Shown in pieces: positions 54,560-64,000 of a stretch of 64,000 bases of DNA. Source of the DNA: Lycium barbarum (Eukaryota > Streptophyta > Magnoliopsida > Solanales > Solanaceae). The stretch covers positions 32,951,637-33,015,636 of the forward strand of contig NC_083339.1 in assembly GCF_019175385.1 (NCBI RefSeq), written 5' to 3'. Numbering within the stretch: the stretch's first letter is position 1; each line of letters begins with the position of its first letter. Both the position numbers and the translations under genes were made by a program. A model generated the notes under the pieces. The model saw nothing but the letters and a program-made list of their open reading frames with translations. It made no database searches and was not told the DNA's origin.

Positions 54560-54735
54560 AACCCGCGTCCGGGTAACCATCATATGTCGCCCACTAGTGG
54601 TGATCATGCCCGGCCCTCTAGGCTCGGTGTAACATCACAGCCCGCCTTAGCGGTGACATGCCCGACCATCTAGGCACGGTGGAATCATATGCAGCCCGCC
54701 TTAGCGGTGACATGCCCGACCATCGTGGCGCGGTG
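54560..54735. repeat. Tandem hairpin block in solo LTR
   Basis: GCCCGCCTTAGCGGTGACATGCCCGACCATCTAGGCACGGTGGAAT and related units recur about three times with a 60-bp period. The words CCCGCC...GGTG and CCCGGCC...GGCTCGGTG can pair within each unit. Confidence 0.8.
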
Positions 54736-55934
54736 GAATTTTATCATCACAAAATCAATCATAACACATCACTCTTACACATCTCATTACATAGCATCAT
54801 CTTATGGACATATCATACATTAGAATTAAGAGCATACGTTAGGCTTTAAGGGCAATCACACTATATCGGGGTGACGTAAGGTCGTAAACCCTCGATTGTA
54901 TTATGGACATTTTATGAGTATCATGCCTCGCCTTGAAGGAAATAAAGCATAAGGCGAGTGTTAACAATAATAACATCATTAGCATTGTAGGAACAGCGTG
55001 CCACAATTTCTTGAATCTCTATACTCTAGCTCATTGTCATTATTATCATGCTTATAGGTGATTCGATATATAGAAAGACTCATAAGCTTCATCTTATAGA
55101 AGGATTATGGAAAACTTAATGGATTCATGCCTTTTGAAAGAAGAATTAAGCCTCACATACCTTTCTCGTTTAAGCAATCTAGCATTCGTTTATTCTCCTT
55201 CAATGTTACCTTCAAAAGAGGATTCGTACTAACGTTAGTTAATCAACTATAAGAACGCGTTACTAATTCTAGAGAAATTTGGGCAGCGTTTCCTTTGTTT
55301 ATACTACTTTTCCCACCTTCTATATCAACTTTCAAGCGTTCACAACAACATTCACAATATCGCAATCAACAATCGTCATGCATATACATTAACCACAATT
55401 CACCATTTCTCTCCAATTTCTCCATATTTATACTTATAACTCATTATCGCTCTTTCACGTATATAATAATTATTCCATGGTTTAAACATCATTTACAACG
55501 TATTCGTAATCTCAACTCATTAACATTCATGATTCAATTCAACTACCATTCACCCATGGCACTATTTACTCATTTATGACCCATTTGCTATGCTTTTCTA
55601 CAATTCGGGTATCTTAACCTTCCAATACCTTAAACAACATGAGATGGTCATGAAATTTACCTTGGATGATGGTTGAATAAGTCTTGAGTGGAGTTTCTCC
55701 TCTAACACCAAAACCCTACTTCACCTCCCTCGGGGTTTCTTGATTTGGATGACCTTCACTTGAGTTTCATACACTTTGATTCATGGATTTGGTGTTGTTG
55801 ATCTTGGTTTCCCTTGATTTGTTTTGTAGTTGAAGAGTAGAGAGGGTTCTAGATGTTTCTTGAAGTGTTGAGTGAGAGTGAAATGAAAATGAAATGAAAG
55901 AGGTCCCTTATACTTAAATTAAAAAGCTGGCCGA

Positions 55935-56090
55935 CCATCTTTATACGGACCAACATACGGTCCGTACTATTTATTCGAACCGTATGTGTGGCCGTATGTT
56001 TGGTCCAGTATCTGGTGGCCTTCTTGGCCAATTATACGGTCCAACATATGGCTGGTACAATTTATACGGTCCATAGGTTGGGCTGTATAA
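55935..56090. repeat. ATACGGTCC word block in solo LTR
   Basis: ATACGGACC, ATACGGTCCGTA, CCGTATG (twice) and TATACGGTCC (twice more) occur in both directions within 155 bp, 340-500 bp from the LTR 5' end. TGGCC words fill the gaps. Confidence 0.85.
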
Positions 56091-56627
56091 TGCCCAGTGA
56101 TTTCGTTTTCGTCCTCGTCGACTCGTTTGACCTCCGATCCTTATGGAACCTTCTTGGCACTTGTTTAACATCTCAATATCAATATTAGGGGCGTTATTAC
56201 TCTTCTCTAAGACATCATTATGCCATCATAGACTTGTTGCTCAAAATTCTTATCCATTACGCCACATATAATTCGCTTTCCTTGGCAACTTTCTTTCCTT
56301 GCATTGTATGCCTTTAAAATCTCGTTGAGGGTCATCTAATACTCTTTCTTACTCGTCAAAACATCGCTTATGCTATGTCCTCTGTTAGACTATTCACTGT
56401 ACATGTACGGGGGATTTTCCAAGGTGTAACAGATATGCCCCAAGTCTCTCTTTTTTAGCTCCTCAAATTTCCCAAGTCAAAATATGACAAAATAAACCCC
56501 AAAGTTTCAGTTTTGTAAAACAGTCCAGTTTGGCCTCTTTTTTACTTTGTTTTCACTTGGTTTCTTCCGATCACTTCTAAATCACATAAAACTAAATATA
56601 GCACCAATATTATACTAAAATACACCT

Positions 56628-56885
56628 GTGTGTGCAACGTACGTCTCGCAGGTTGTATCGCATGTTCAACCTGCGGTTCGTAGGTTGTACAAAACTCTCT
56701 TAGGTCTTGCAATGTACAGAGATGACTTGCAGCACATGCGGTCATGGATGCGTCTCGCAGGTGGTACCTACGTCTCGCAGGTGATGCTCGCAGATGCTAC
56801 ATCTAATTTCTTCAAATTTCCAAAATCTCTGTAAAAACTTGCTGCAGAACATACGGCTCGCATGTGTGATATGCGACTCGCAGGT
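56628..56885. repeat. CTCGCAGGT word block in the 53075 solo LTR
   Basis: CGTCTCGCAGGT occurs at 56640, 56752 and 56770, with ACCTGCGG, GCTCGCAGATGC, GGCTCGCATGTG and GCGACTCGCAGGT. Both orientations of the core GCAGGT/ACCTGC are present. The block lies 190-450 bp from the right end of the LTR. Confidence 0.85.
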
Positions 56886-57075
56886 CACGCTTCTTCTATT
56901 TTGGCTTGTTTTGCTCTATTTTGCTCCATTTTGGTCCATTTTGGTCTGTTATGCTCTCCGGACATCTTACCCTACAAAACGACATAAATACACGAAAATA
57001 ACACCAAAAGTGCTTGAAGAGTTACAAAAGCTTAAGAAATTAGCATCGAATATCCCGTAATTTCACGGCACATCA

Positions 57076-58200
57076 GGAAGATTCATATGAAGATCCTCCG
57101 AGAGGTGCACAAATTCTTCAGCATGCTGACAAAGAATAACGACTTCAAATGGACACCAAAATACCAGCAGGCCCTGAGGGATTTGAAAGAGCATTTGTCG
57201 AACCCTACCCACCCCCTCCCCTCCCCCCTCCCCCCTCCCCCCGCGCGATAAAGAGGCCGAAGATCGGAGAACAGTTGCTCATCTACCTATCAGTGCCAGA
57301 GGTGTTGGTAAGTGCGGTCCTAGGCTAGGAGGAAAAAGTTATGCAATATCGCAATCCCCCATTTATTATACTAGTAAGGCTCTGACAAAGGCCGAAGCTC
57401 GGGATCCCCATTTAGAAAAGTTGTCTTTAGCGCTAGTGGTCGCGACTCGTAAGTAAAGGCCACACTTGTAGTGCCACCCAGTATGTGAATATGACATAAC
57501 GTACCAACCCCGGAACTCTATGAAGTCTCAAACCTTAGCGGACTTTGTGGCTGACTACAGTCCAGGTATGATGCCTGATATGTAAGAAGAGGTGGTCCTG
57601 GCATCCAGGACTACCTCCGGGGAATGGGTCTTGTATACAGATGGGCTTCAAATTTAAAGAGGACTAGACTTGGGACTGTCTTGATCACACCATCCGGGGA
57701 GACAATCGACAAACCATAAGATTTTTAAATTTTACTAAAAATGAGGCCATAATTGCAGGTTTAGAATTGGCTAGCGCACTCGTGTCCAAGGTCGTGGAGC
57801 TGGTAAACGACTCCAGCTAGTTATCAACTAAATTCTCGGTCTTTACGAGGCCATAGATGAACAGATGCTGAAATATCTTAATAAAATAATAGTCCTGCTG
57901 TCCCAGTTCAAAAGGTGGAAAGTAACTCAAATACCACAAGAAGTAAACATGGAGGTCAACACACAGGCAAACCTGGGTTCTTCATCCAATATAGCATAAT
58001 AAGGGTCAGTCTACGTAGTCCATCTCCTGGATTCCGTCTTGGACTCTAGTCTAATCGAAGTGGACTCCCCAAGCCTAACCTAGGACTGGCACAATGACAT
58101 CATAAATTACTTGTAGAATGGGACTATTCCCAAAGATAGCAAAGCCGAGCGAGCCTTGGGGATCAATGTCGAATGGTACTGCCTGTACTAGGGGGAGCTG
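57076..58200 (+). pseudogene. Tat-lineage RT end and RNase H region
   Basis: It continues RT after the solo LTR: VHKFFSMLTKNNDFKWTPKY and QQALRDLKEHLSNP (57100-57205), then a C-rich expansion. GEQLLIYLSVPEVLVSAVL-like (57270-57330), YTSKALTKAEARDPHLEKLS (57370-57425) and LALVVATRK belong to the RT/RNase H junction. KSQTLADFVADYSPGMMPDM and VVLASRTTSGEWVLYTDG (57520-57645) start the RNase H with its first Asp. The frame then decays with many stops. Confidence 0.87.
57205..57243 (+). repeat. C-rich run (CCCCTCCCCTCCCCCC type)
   Basis: A tract of C runs separated by single T or A, inside what was RT/RNase H coding sequence. On the minus strand it fits a G-quadruplex pattern. Confidence 0.9.
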
Positions 58201-59338
58201 TACAAATGATCTTACCCTGGCCCCCTAGTAAAATATTTGGGACCAACGGAGGTAGAATACGTGATCATGGAGGTGCACGAAGGCCGCTGCGGGAACCATT
58301 TTAGATACCCCTGATGCGCAAGCTAGTGAGGCCCGACTATAATTGGTCTCGGATGGACAAGGATACAAAGGCTTTCGTACGAAAATGTGATAAGTGCCAG
58401 CATCGTTCCCCAATGGTTCATCGACCCGTGGAACTTCTCCACTCGATCGTAGCACCATGACCCTTCATAAAATGAGGAATGGACATTGTGGGGCCATTGC
58501 CTGAATCTTCTAGAAAGGTAAAATTCCTATTAGTTTAGACTGACTACTTTTTCAGAATAGGTGGAAGTATGAGCTTACAAGAAGATCAGGGAAAAGGAAG
58601 CGATTGACTTGATCATATTATATGCCAATTTGGGGCCCCGATGAAAATCACATGTGATAATGGCCCTTAGTTCATCGGAGCAAAGGTCACCAAATTTCTA
58701 GAAGAATTAAAGATCAAACGAATAAATTCTTCATCATATCACCCTTGCTTGAACGGACAGGTGGAGTCGACTAATAAGATAATGATACGGAACATTAAGA
58801 AAAAGTTGGAAGACGCTAAAGGAAGATGACCCAAAGACCTACCCGGGGTATTGTGGGCCTACCGAACAACCTTGAAAACTGTCACCGGGGAAACTCTATT
58901 CTCTCTCGTCTACGGTGTAAAATCTTTAATACTAGTGGAAATCGACGAGCCCAACCTAAGGTTCACCTAAGCCACCGAGGAGTCCAATACCGAGGCAATG
59001 GAAATTGAGCTGGATTTACTGGAGGAATGATGAGAAATGGCTTTCATTCATATGGTGGCCCAGAAGTGAAGAGTGGAAATATATTATAATAGGAAAACCA
59101 ACTTAAGGCACTTTAAGGTCGGGGATTATGTCTTACGGAAGAAAAATCCCACAACAAAAGAAAAAATCCCAAAAAGTGGGGGGGGGGGGGGGGGGGGGGG
59201 AACTGGAAAGGCCTTTACCAGATCATTGGGATCGTAGGAAAGGGAGCATACATGTTGAATGATGAGAGTTGAGCGGAATTGAAGAGTAGCTGGAATGTTA
59301 GTTTTGAAGTGATATTACCTCTGAGAAAGGTCAGGTAC
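58201..59338 (+). pseudogene. Tat-lineage integrase
   Basis: EVHEGRCGNHFR (58270-58306) and KCDKCQHRSPMVHRP (58386-58430) are the zinc-binding HHCC part. DIVGPLPESSRKVKFLL (58485-58530) contains the first catalytic Asp. TCDNGP then a TAG in place of Gln and FIGA (58650-58680) contain the second, and LNGQVESTNKIMIRNIKKKL (58753-58808) the Glu. KTYPGYCGPTEQ-like and TGETLFSLVYGVKSL (58880-58925) follow, then the C-terminal FKVGDYVLRKK region (59120-59150). A 23-G run interrupts it. WKGLYQIIGIVGKGAYMLND ends the domain 130 bp before the Tekay-like LTR. The usual 3' LTR of the Tat element is not present. Confidence 0.88.
59178..59200 (+). repeat. Homopolymer of 23 G
   Basis: The run lies in former integrase coding sequence between AAAAAGT and AACTGGAAAGG. 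Autonomous copies must lack it. Confidence 0.9.
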
Positions 59339-59663
59339 TGTTACACCTAGGAAATTTTGAGTCATTTGTATTATGAATAGAAAAACATAATTCTGGGGAG
59401 TACATGAAGTCCCCATAAGTCGAGAAGGGATGTTTGATAATTCTAATTAATGCGGAAGAAACAAGTTCGTCGAACAAAGATAAGGTTGAGTTGTATTTGG
59501 GAGAATTTCACATCATTTGTGTTAAGAATCGCTAAGCACCCCATTGAGGAAGAGGTATAGAGCCCCTTGGGAGGTTAGTGAAGTTTTATACAAGTGCCAA
59601 GAAGGTTCTATAAGGATCGGAGGTCAAACGAATCAAAAGAACGCATTTTCGTGAAATCGGGCA

Positions 59664-59822
59664 AAACAGGGTCATATGTGGCCGTATACTCAGTATGCTG
59701 GACCATATATGGGAAGAAAACTCCCAAAAATGGGAGCCCTCATATCCCCACCTCCTCCCTAAGGAAAGGAGGGGATATGCGGTCGCATCTTCACTATGCG
59801 GCGCCGCATCTCTACTGCGAGA
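59664..59822. repeat. Self-complementary word block in Tekay-like LTR
   Basis: ATATGTGGCCGTATAC, GGACCATATATGG, ACTCCCAAAAATGGGAG, GATATGCGGTCGCATC, CTATGCGGCGCCGCATC and TACTGCGAG fall within 160 bp. TATGCGG and CCGCAT face each other. The block is 325-485 bp from the LTR 5' end. Confidence 0.8.
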
Positions 59823-61019
59823 TAATTGGGGGTGTGAAGTTGCCATCTTTTTAAATCCCAAACGACCCTAAGTTCATTTCTAGCTCTTCCCACTTATTTC
59901 TCCACCTCTCTAGAGACTTCCAAGGAGTTCTTTAAGGTTCCCTAACACTCTACATCCTTCCATAACCATCTAAAGAGAGAATCATCATTAACACACCAAG
60001 GTAATCCAAGGGAAGTGATTGTTCTTGATTTCTTTCAAGGTTGGAGTGAACTTGGTCTTGAAGGGAGTTGAGCTAGGCCAGGTTCCTTAAATAAAAGGTA
60101 CGTATTTCATCTTATTTATATGGTTGGATTGATGTAAAGGTTTAGTGACCCCTTAGAAAGGAAAAGAATTAAAGTGGAAAAGCCATGGATGTTGTAGTGA
60201 GGAAGATGACTATGGTGGAAGCTTGAAAAGGGGATTTTGGTGGGAATTGATATTAAATGGAATATAAATTCTTGAATATGATATTATGGATGTTATTATT
60301 TTCGATTGGGAGGCTGTTTTATGATATGGTGAAAGTTGGTGAAACGGGGGAAATGCTGCCCAAATTCCGTTAGCTTTCTTAATCGCATTAGCTTGGGCTT
60401 AAGCATGCTTTCAAGACTAACTTTAGTACGAATCCACTTGAATGTAGAATTTTCAAACTTGGGAGGGAAGCACTTAGTCCTTAACAAGATGTGAAGGTAT
60501 GTAAGGCTAACCCTTTCTTTCAAAGGCATGATTCTTATGTTATGACTCCATTTATGCTATCCATAATACCTTTCTTCCTAAAAGGGGTTAGCAATCCATT
60601 TTTCTCAAGATCTTATGATGACTCCATGTTTAGCGAAACCGAGGCCCAAGGGATAGATGTGCTCATGTGATGGTTGAGGCTTACCCTATTGGCTTGGATT
60701 ATATTCGCTGTAATTGACCTCTTCTACGTTATTGTTATTTCAAAAAGAAATGAGATAGTGATGATGATAATGATGGTAGCTTTACTTCTAGAAATGCCAC
60801 AGTTTAAGGTCCTTATTGCTCCCATGATGTTCTTGAGTTGTCATGATTGTTGATTTTACTCCTTATTGATCTCATCTTATGATACTTGTTTCTCTCAAGG
60901 TGAGACATAGCGATGATGATTGCTCTATAATGTAATCGGAGGTTACCGACCTTACATTACTCTGATAGAGTCGTAGCTTTTAATTGGGCTCTCCTGCATG
61001 CTATATGTATATGTATGAT

Positions 61020-61195
61020 TACACCGGGCCTAGTTGGCCGGGAAGACACCACTTCGGTGGGCGGCTTATGGATAATGATAATACACCGTGCCAATATGGC
61101 TGGGCAGACACCACTAGTGGGCGGCATGTGATGGTTACCCGAGACGCGGGCTAATGATTATTACACCATACCTATATGGTCGGGTAGTTTATGTA
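61020..61195. repeat. Tandem hairpin block in Tekay-like LTR
   Basis: Three units: ACACCGGGCCTAGTTGGCCG, ACACCGTGCCAATATGGCTG and ACACCATACCTATATGGTCG. The first two are followed by GACACCACTTCGGTGGGCGG or GACACCACTAGTGGGCGG. Pairing arms vary together (GGGCC/GGCC, GTGCC/GGCTG, ATACC/GGTCG), so the structure rather than the sequence is kept. Confidence 0.82.
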
Positions 61196-61328
61196 TATGT
61201 TTACCATGTTTATTAGTAAAAGTTAGCATGCATGGTTTCTGCCTTAAGAGGCAATGTGATATACAGGTTATCTCTTTATCCCATGTTTTATTTTTCTTTA
61301 TTCTGTTATTATTCATGCCTTATATACT

Positions 61329-61385
61329 CAGTACATTGCTCGTACTGACGTCCTTTCTTTTGTGGACGTTGTGTTCATGCCGCAG
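61329..61385 (+). other. Conserved LTR hairpin module, copy 6 (clearest)
   Basis: CAGTAC, 7-nt loop ATTGCTC, GTACTG (61329-61347); then stem ACGTCC, 10-nt loop, GGACGT (61348-61369); then TGTTCATGCCGCAG with AG at 61384-61385, 38 nt after the first hairpin, followed by GTAGACGGGGAGG. Confidence 0.75.
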
Positions 61386-61638
61386 GTAGACGGGGAGGCT
61401 GTCTAGATTCTTAGGAGCTTTGTCAGCGGAGATCAAGGAGCACTCCACTACTTTGGAGTTGCAGTCTATTGGTACATTTTCTTTGTATATACATTTTGGG
61501 TATGGTGGGGTCTTGTCTCGTCCCAATGACTTTCGGTACTCCATATAGAGGCTCGTAGACATGTGTGGATAGTAGGTGTTCATGACTTCCCTAGCGTATA
61601 TCTTGTATATTAATTTTGTAGCCTTGTGGGCTTGCGCG

Positions 61639-61639
61639 C

Positions 61640-61721
<82 letters not shown>

Positions 61722-61730
61722 ATATATATT
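61639..61730. repeat. Compound (TA)n(TG)n(TA)n microsatellite
   Basis: Dinucleotide TA changes to TG with short TATG interruptions and back to TA over about 90 bp. Confidence 0.95.
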
Positions 61731-61919
61731 TGTTTTGAGGTGGAATTGAAGGGTTTCATATTATGAGTTTTATTTTGAGAAGCGCATTCATTTCGGTCAT
61801 GCTAATTGAGAGTTAGTGATATTTTTCACCGAGATAGATTGAGATGAGCATGATAGTTGGTGCTCTGTAGGCTAACTCCGGGTACCCGACATGGCCCTCT
61901 AGTTGGGTTGTGACAGAAG

Positions 61920-61931
61920 TGGTGTCAGAGC
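61920..61931 (+). other. Primer binding site of the Tekay-like element
   Basis: TGGTGTCAGAGC, four bases after the LTR end, differs by one base from the initiator tRNA-Met site TGGTATCAGAGC. Confidence 0.85.
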
Positions 61932-62124
61932 AGTTCGTCCTAGGGTGTGTCTACGTGCCGTGTCCTGTAGAGTCTTGTTTATGGGTGTGAAATGAGCCAC
62001 ACTTATAAGCAAGAGACTGCAGGGTATTTAGGAATTATTGACCTCCTTTCTCCTCCATAGATTGTGTGATAGAGCCATGGCATAAGAATTCTTTTCTTCT
62101 TAATCGTGTGTTCTGATTTCAGCA

Positions 62125-63340
62125 ATGCCTATGAAGAGGAAGGCGACAGCTGTCCAGAATGGAAAAACAATGACTAGAAGGCGGACTGAACGGGAACCAC
62201 CGACAAATATAGAGAAGGGTGAGTCCCATAATGAGGCTCCATCTCGAACCTCTCACACTCCACCTATATTAAAGGTGCATGAAAGGGCTTCAGCTCCAGC
62301 TCCAATACTTCCAGTTCCTCCACCTGGTGCTTTAGGCTAACAGATGATTGAGGCTATTCAATTGTTGACCCAGTTAGTTACTGCCCAGGCTCAGCGGCAG
62401 GGTGCAGGTCAAGGTGACAGAGCAGTTAGCGCAAGAGCCCATGATTTTATTAGCTTGAATCCTTTAGAACTTTTCGGGTCAAAGCCGGACGAAGACTCAC
62501 AGGGCTTTATAGATGATATGCTGAGGACACTGAGGATAATACATGCTTCTGATAATAAGTCAATAGAATTGGCTTCCTACAGGTTATGGGATGTGGCCGT
62601 TCTTTGGTATAATAATTGGATATCTTCAAGAGGGGAAAATGTGCCTCTCCCGGTATGGAAAGAGTTCGTAGATGCCTTCCTCCGTCATTGTCTGCCACCG
62701 GAGATCCCACAGGCTCGAGCTGATAGATTTTTGAATCTCAAATAGGGGAGTATGAGCGCCCGAGAGTACAGTCTTCAGTTTAATTCCTTGGCTAGATATT
62801 CTCCGGCTATGGTAGCCGACATGGGGACCATGTCCACCGATTTGTGAGTGGTTTGGGGCCGCATTTGATTAAGGATTGTTTAACAGCTTCACTCCAAGAA
62901 GGGATGGATATCTCTTGTATTCAGGCCCATGCCCAGAATCTAGAAGAATAGCAGCGACCGCAAAGGGGTGAGCGTGACTTTGATATTGGGCATAGTAAGA
63001 GGGCCAGATCTGCAGGTGCTAGTGGTGAGTATAGAGGGGGTCAGAGACAGCAGTATTCTCGGTATTCAGGCCTGTCTGCGACTAGTGCACCTCCTTGATT
63101 TACAGGCTGGAGATTTGACCGCCCTATTTATTCTGGACCGAGTCAGAGCTCTAGAGTTTCGGGATCCCAGTTTGGAGGCGATCTTAGTCAGAGGAGACCA
63201 CCTGTACCACGATGTAGCCAGTATGGTAAATTACATACGGGTCAGTGTCGCCGAGGTTCAGATTCTTGTTATGCTTGTGGTCAGACTGGGCATATGATGC
63301 GTGATTGTCCATCGATGGCCGACAAAGGTAGGGTCCAGCC
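62125..63340 (+). pseudogene. Tekay-like gag with CCHC zinc knuckle, broken
   Basis: An ATG at 62125 begins MPMKRKATAVQNGKTMTRRR and runs to a TAA at 62338; the frame continues behind it. The retrotransposon gag core spans 62440-62745 (DFISLNPLELFGSKPDEDSQ, RLWDVAVLWYNNWISSRGE, EFVDAFLRHCLPPEIPQARA). It ends at a TAG at 62743 and again continues (SAREYSLQFNSLARYSPAM). A Q/S/R-rich hinge follows. The knuckle CYACGQTGHMMRDC lies at 63267-63308. At least three stops and one shift make it inactive, although the damage is light compared with the Tat element. Confidence 0.9.
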
Positions 63341-64000
63341 CACAGGATCAACAGCCGGCTCCTTATCATCTGTATGCCCTTAAGGGCAAAGCTCACAGAC
63401 GCCATGAGGCCGTGGTAGGGGCAGAGGGGGAGCATTCAGTTCGAGTGGTCCTCCGCCCTGTATTTATGCATTAGCCGGGCGACAGGATCTTGAGTCCTCC
63501 GCTGATGTAGTCACAGGTATATTATCGGTATCCTCTTCTGATGTTTATACATTGATTGGTCCGAGTTCTACTTTATCGTATATTACTCCTTATATTGATG
63601 ATAATATTTGGGTGAAACCCGAGTCAATCAAATCTTTTGAGGTGTCTACTCCTGTTGGTGACCTAGTAATAGCTAGACAAATATATAGGAACTGTGTGAT
63701 CGTCATACTGTAGCTGATTTAATTGAGATGAAGATGTTAGATTTTGATGTTATTATGGGGTTGGCATCCTGTTATGCCAATGTGGATTGTAGAATGAAAG
63801 TGGCTCGATTCCAATTTCCGTAAGAACCCGTGTTAGAATGGAAAGGTAATACAGCGTCCCCGAGAGGTAGGTTTATTTTCTATCTCAAAGCGAGGAAGAT
63901 GATTGCTAAAGGTTATACCTATTATTTAGTTCGGGTTCATGACACCGAATCCAAGCCGCTAACTTTCCAATCTGTTCTGATAGTGAATGAATTTCCAGAT
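63341..64000 (+). pseudogene. Tekay-like protease and start of the RT linker (cut by window end)
   Basis: After a Gly/Arg-rich linker (GRGRGGAFSSSG), SDVYTLIGPSSTLSYITPYI (63536-63597) is the aspartic protease. The usual active-site D(S/T/P)G reads GPS, so the catalytic Asp is lost here. VKPESIKSFEVSTPVGD and VDCRMKVARFQFP (63780-63825) are the conserved stretch between protease and RT. The frame has stops near 63712 and shifts after. RT itself begins beyond the window. Confidence 0.82.

Larger units (their letters stand above)
53939..56431 (-). mobile_element. Solo gypsy LTR nested in the 53075 LTR
   Basis: Minus-strand LTR from TGTTACACCTTGG (56431) to CCCTAGTTGGGTCGTGACA (53939), 2493 bp, flanked on both sides by GATAT (53934-53938; 56432-56436). 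No interior is left. It is related to the Tekay-like LTR at 59339-61915. It contains a tandem block at 54560-54735, a word block at 55935-56090 and the hairpin module. Confidence 0.92.
53075..57075. mobile_element. Solo LTR of about 1.5 kb (TGATAACG...CACATCA), itself interrupted
   Basis: GGAAG stands before TGATAACGTCC (53070-53074) and after GGCACATCA (57076-57080), a perfect 5-bp target duplication inside Tat RT/RNase H. When the nested solo LTR and one GATAT are removed the LTR is about 1.5 kb. Orientation is uncertain. The word block near the right end and the phrase TTTATGTCGTTTTGTAGGG on the minus strand favour minus. The family is not certain; the ends recall Athila-like elements. Confidence 0.82.
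59339..61915 (+). mobile_element. Tekay/Del-like gypsy element, 5' LTR
   Basis: 2577 bp from TGTTACACCTAGGAAATT to CTAGTTGGGTTGTGACA, followed by a tRNA-Met-type primer site and gag. It contains a word block (59664-59822), a CT-rich leader-like stretch (59880-59960), a tandem hairpin block (61020-61195), the hairpin module (61329-61385) and a TA/TG microsatellite. The element is inserted just after the Tat integrase; its other end lies beyond the window. Confidence 0.9.

Noticed and set aside
57205..57243. Telomere- or satellite-like C-rich repeat
   Set aside because: No regular unit; it looks like slippage inside former RT/RNase H coding sequence.

Overview
This is plant nuclear DNA: intron-poor, AT-rich and almost wholly built of nested, decayed retrotransposons around one small island with a single intact protein gene. 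The repeat families point to Solanaceae. They include a tRNA(Lys)-like SINE resembling the TS family of tobacco, an Ogre-type Ty3/gypsy element with LTRs of about 4.4 kb, gypsy LTRs running from TGTTACACC/TGTAACGACC to GGGTCGTGACA, and hAT and Stowaway MITEs. I cannot name the genus.

Left block (1-35.5 kb): insertions inside one old LINE. The LINE survives as three collinear pieces: 14599-16394 (linker and reverse transcriptase), 18734-19838 (connector, zinc-finger region, start of RNase H) and 34933-about 35450 (rest of RNase H). A Copia element with gag only (10754-14598) sits in it. Its 5' LTR was entered by minus-strand gypsy element A (LTR 8005-10753). A's gag was entered by minus-strand gypsy element B (LTRs <1-1162 and 5188-7736). 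The Copia 3' LTR holds a solo LTR (12284-14390). A further LTR fragment (about 16400-18733) and a 15-kb Ogre derivative (19839-34927, target duplication GGCAT) split the LINE again. The Ogre has kept a gag start but no pol; its interior is mostly tandem-repeat arrays.

Middle (35.5-47.2 kb): a gene island. It holds an intact OVATE family protein gene on the minus strand (43424-44437), a TS-like SINE, a second tRNA-derived SINE, two Stowaway-like MITEs, a hAT MITE, a GGCCCGTTTGGCCA-type MITE, a 0.93-kb element with inverted ends and possible CACTA-like remnants.

Right block (47.2-64 kb): a plus-strand Tat-lineage gypsy element with many stops (5' LTR, gag, RT, RNase H, integrase). It is interrupted by a SIRE-like solo LTR (about 49193-50955) and by a 1.5-kb solo LTR (53075-57075, TSD GGAAG). 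The latter is itself split by another solo LTR (53939-56431, TSD GATAT). A Tekay/Del-like element (5' LTR 59339-61915, gag and protease start to the window end) is inserted right after the Tat integrase.

Most interesting to me: (i) LTRs of several different gypsy families share a position-conserved module. It is a CAGTAC-loop-GTACTG hairpin, in three cases followed by a second stem whose two arms change together, and in all six by an AG at fixed spacing that resembles a 3' splice site. (ii) The same LTRs carry, at similar positions nearer their 5' ends, blocks of short self-complementary words whose sequence differs by family. (iii) A 5S rRNA-derived sequence lies inside gypsy element B. (iv) The Ogre interior holds six or so unrelated tandem arrays. 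All were read by eye; no alignment, folding or database search was run.
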